Source: Luidia sarsii
Lineage: Eukaryota > Echinodermata > Asteroidea > Paxillosida > Luidiidae
Assembly (NCBI GenBank): GCA_949987565.1
Contig: OX465105.1
Coordinates: 3,004,496-3,068,495, forward strand
Length of the DNA stretch: 64,000 bases
Reading direction: 5' to 3'
Shown: positions 62,731 through 64,000 of the stretch, piece after piece
How the letters are laid out: every line of letters begins with the position of its first letter
Position numbering within the stretch: position 1 is the stretch's first letter
Notes under the pieces: generated by a model
The model's database searches: none
Told to the model about the DNA's origin: nothing
Seen by the model: only the letters and a program-made list of their open reading frames with translations
Position numbers and translations under genes: made by a program

Positions 62731-63826
62731 TAGCGGCATTTAATGTCAAATTCTGCCAATTATCTGTATCAAGGCATTTTATTTCAATTGTTTTAAATTT
62801 TTCTATTATTGATATGGTTTCACCAGGACTAATCCTAGTTATAAATAAATGTACTTGATGTATCTATTTGTGGTCTCAAAATGCTCATAGGATTCGGTAG
62901 GTCTCTCTGGATCCATAGGTGCTTCCAAGTTCCACAGTCAATTTTAATCTTTTTTTTTTCTTTCCATAAAATATTGACATTTTCATTGTTTTAAGGTCTG
63001 GAAATGATCCTAGGAATCAATTGATGTACTCAGTGCATCAGGAGGCATCCCAAGGACCACTTTCAGGACATTTCAATTTTTTGAAATTTTGGTTAAAAAT
63101 TTGAAGTGGGACGCCGACGAGCCCTCCCCCCCTGTGACGAGATGCAGCAGTGGGATCAGTAGGCCCCGGTCCCTTGATTACTTGGGACCCAGGTTCCCAG
63201 TGTGACAGTCTAAAATGGGTGGCATGATCAAATGGGTGTGCTGGCACATATGGACAATCAGGTTAGCGTAAAGGGCGCCCGCACGCGCTCAGTTCACCCA
63301 CCCATCTTAGCACGCCGCCTATTCCGCCCATTCCAGCAGGTTGTCGCTATGTGCTCAGATGGGTGGTAACGTCACCCACCCATTTTAGCACGGCCACCCA
63401 CTTGAAATCCGGGATGCAGAATGAACACTCAAGACCAGCCGGGTTGACAGTCAACAAGACACGGAGTGGTGGTGTTTATTTGTTGTAAAAAAAATATAAA
63501 AAAAAAAAAAAAAAAACCTATCGAGGACAAAGATAGAGAAATCAAATTAACACAATATAGGGCCTAATCAATGAGAAAATACCATTTATAAATTGCACAC
63601 AATCAAAGTGAGTTCATGTGGGAAGCACTCCTTACCTAAAGTGGTGTTGGTCCCACTCCGACTCCAGTCCAGACTCCAGGTTCGATCTGTTGACTGCTGT
63701 CATGGCCGTTTTTCCAAATTGGCTTGGAGTTGGAGCCAAGCAGCTGCCAAGTAAAAATAACCCATTAACAATTACAGGCTAAGAGTTACAATCATGAATG
63801 TCGCAGAGTTAGCTCAACACGTACCC
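62731..63826. other. Sequence without recognised genes
   Basis: Contains a local repeat of CACCCACCCAT(T/C)TTAGCAC at 63293 and 63373 and an A-rich run at 63480-63515. Confidence 0.45.
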
Positions 63827-63890
63827 TAGTCCGAGTAACATGGACCCTTACAGCTACAATCGCCCTTTAAAAAAAAAAATAGGGGGGTCA
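63827..63890. mobile_element. Family C hairpin, left arm only
   Basis: TAGTCCGAGTAACATGGACC then TACAATCGCCCTTTAAAAA matches 21294-21345. The right arm is not found before the window edge. Confidence 0.7.
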
Positions 63891-64000
63891 GGTTTCACGC
63901 GTGTTTTCGGGGTAAAATCTTTGGGGTTTCGGTTGGGGGGTAGTCATGGAGTCGAACACATCGTTGTTTGGTCGTGTTTCCCTACTGAAAATCTTGGACC

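Overview
The window is eukaryotic nuclear DNA: short exons bounded by GT/AG splice sites, long introns, and dense non-coding repeats (ACATGT-type microsatellites, tRNA-like SINEs, many small foldback elements). Protein similarity and this repeat style suggest a marine invertebrate deuterostome. An echinoderm, perhaps a sea star, is my best guess, but it is an inference and not proven by the sequence.

Three conserved genes can be modelled with consistent splice phases. (1) The 5' half of PI4KA (phosphatidylinositol 4-kinase alpha) lies on the minus strand: ten exons from the ATG at 19973 down to 1068, encoding about 570 residues, with the rest of the gene beyond the left edge. (2) NIF3L1 (NIF3-like protein 1) is on the plus strand, five exons at 20404-26140, 459 aa, head-to-head with PI4KA across a 430-bp shared promoter interval. 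(3) PXN (paxillin) is on the plus strand, 28803-58492: a first exon with 13 coding bases, a 17.8-kb first intron, then exons for LD motifs and four LIM domains, 602 aa (609 with a candidate 21-nt microexon). Every exon junction in the three models keeps the reading frame.

Layout: 1-1040 minisatellite inside a PI4KA intron; 1068-19973 PI4KA; 19974-20403 divergent promoter; 20404-26140 NIF3L1 with a 28-copy 56-bp minisatellite in intron 4; 26141-28700 intergenic; 28803-58492 PXN, whose first intron is saturated with ACATGTAC repeats and small transposons; 58493-about 59650 PXN 3' UTR, which begins with a tandem array made from the last coding codons; 59650-64000 AT-rich sequence with SINE copies and no recognisable gene.

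Functionally, PI4KA makes plasma-membrane PI4P, paxillin is a focal-adhesion scaffold, and NIF3L1 is a conserved metal-binding protein of poorly defined role. I see no evidence that the three act together beyond the shared PI4KA/NIF3L1 promoter interval. No prokaryotic, CRISPR or viral gene system is present. The most unusual material is structural: several independent families of near-perfect hairpin elements, one with a perfect 9-bp target-site duplication, a nested insertion, tandem duplications that copy splice acceptors or stop codons, and arrays of self-complementary units.
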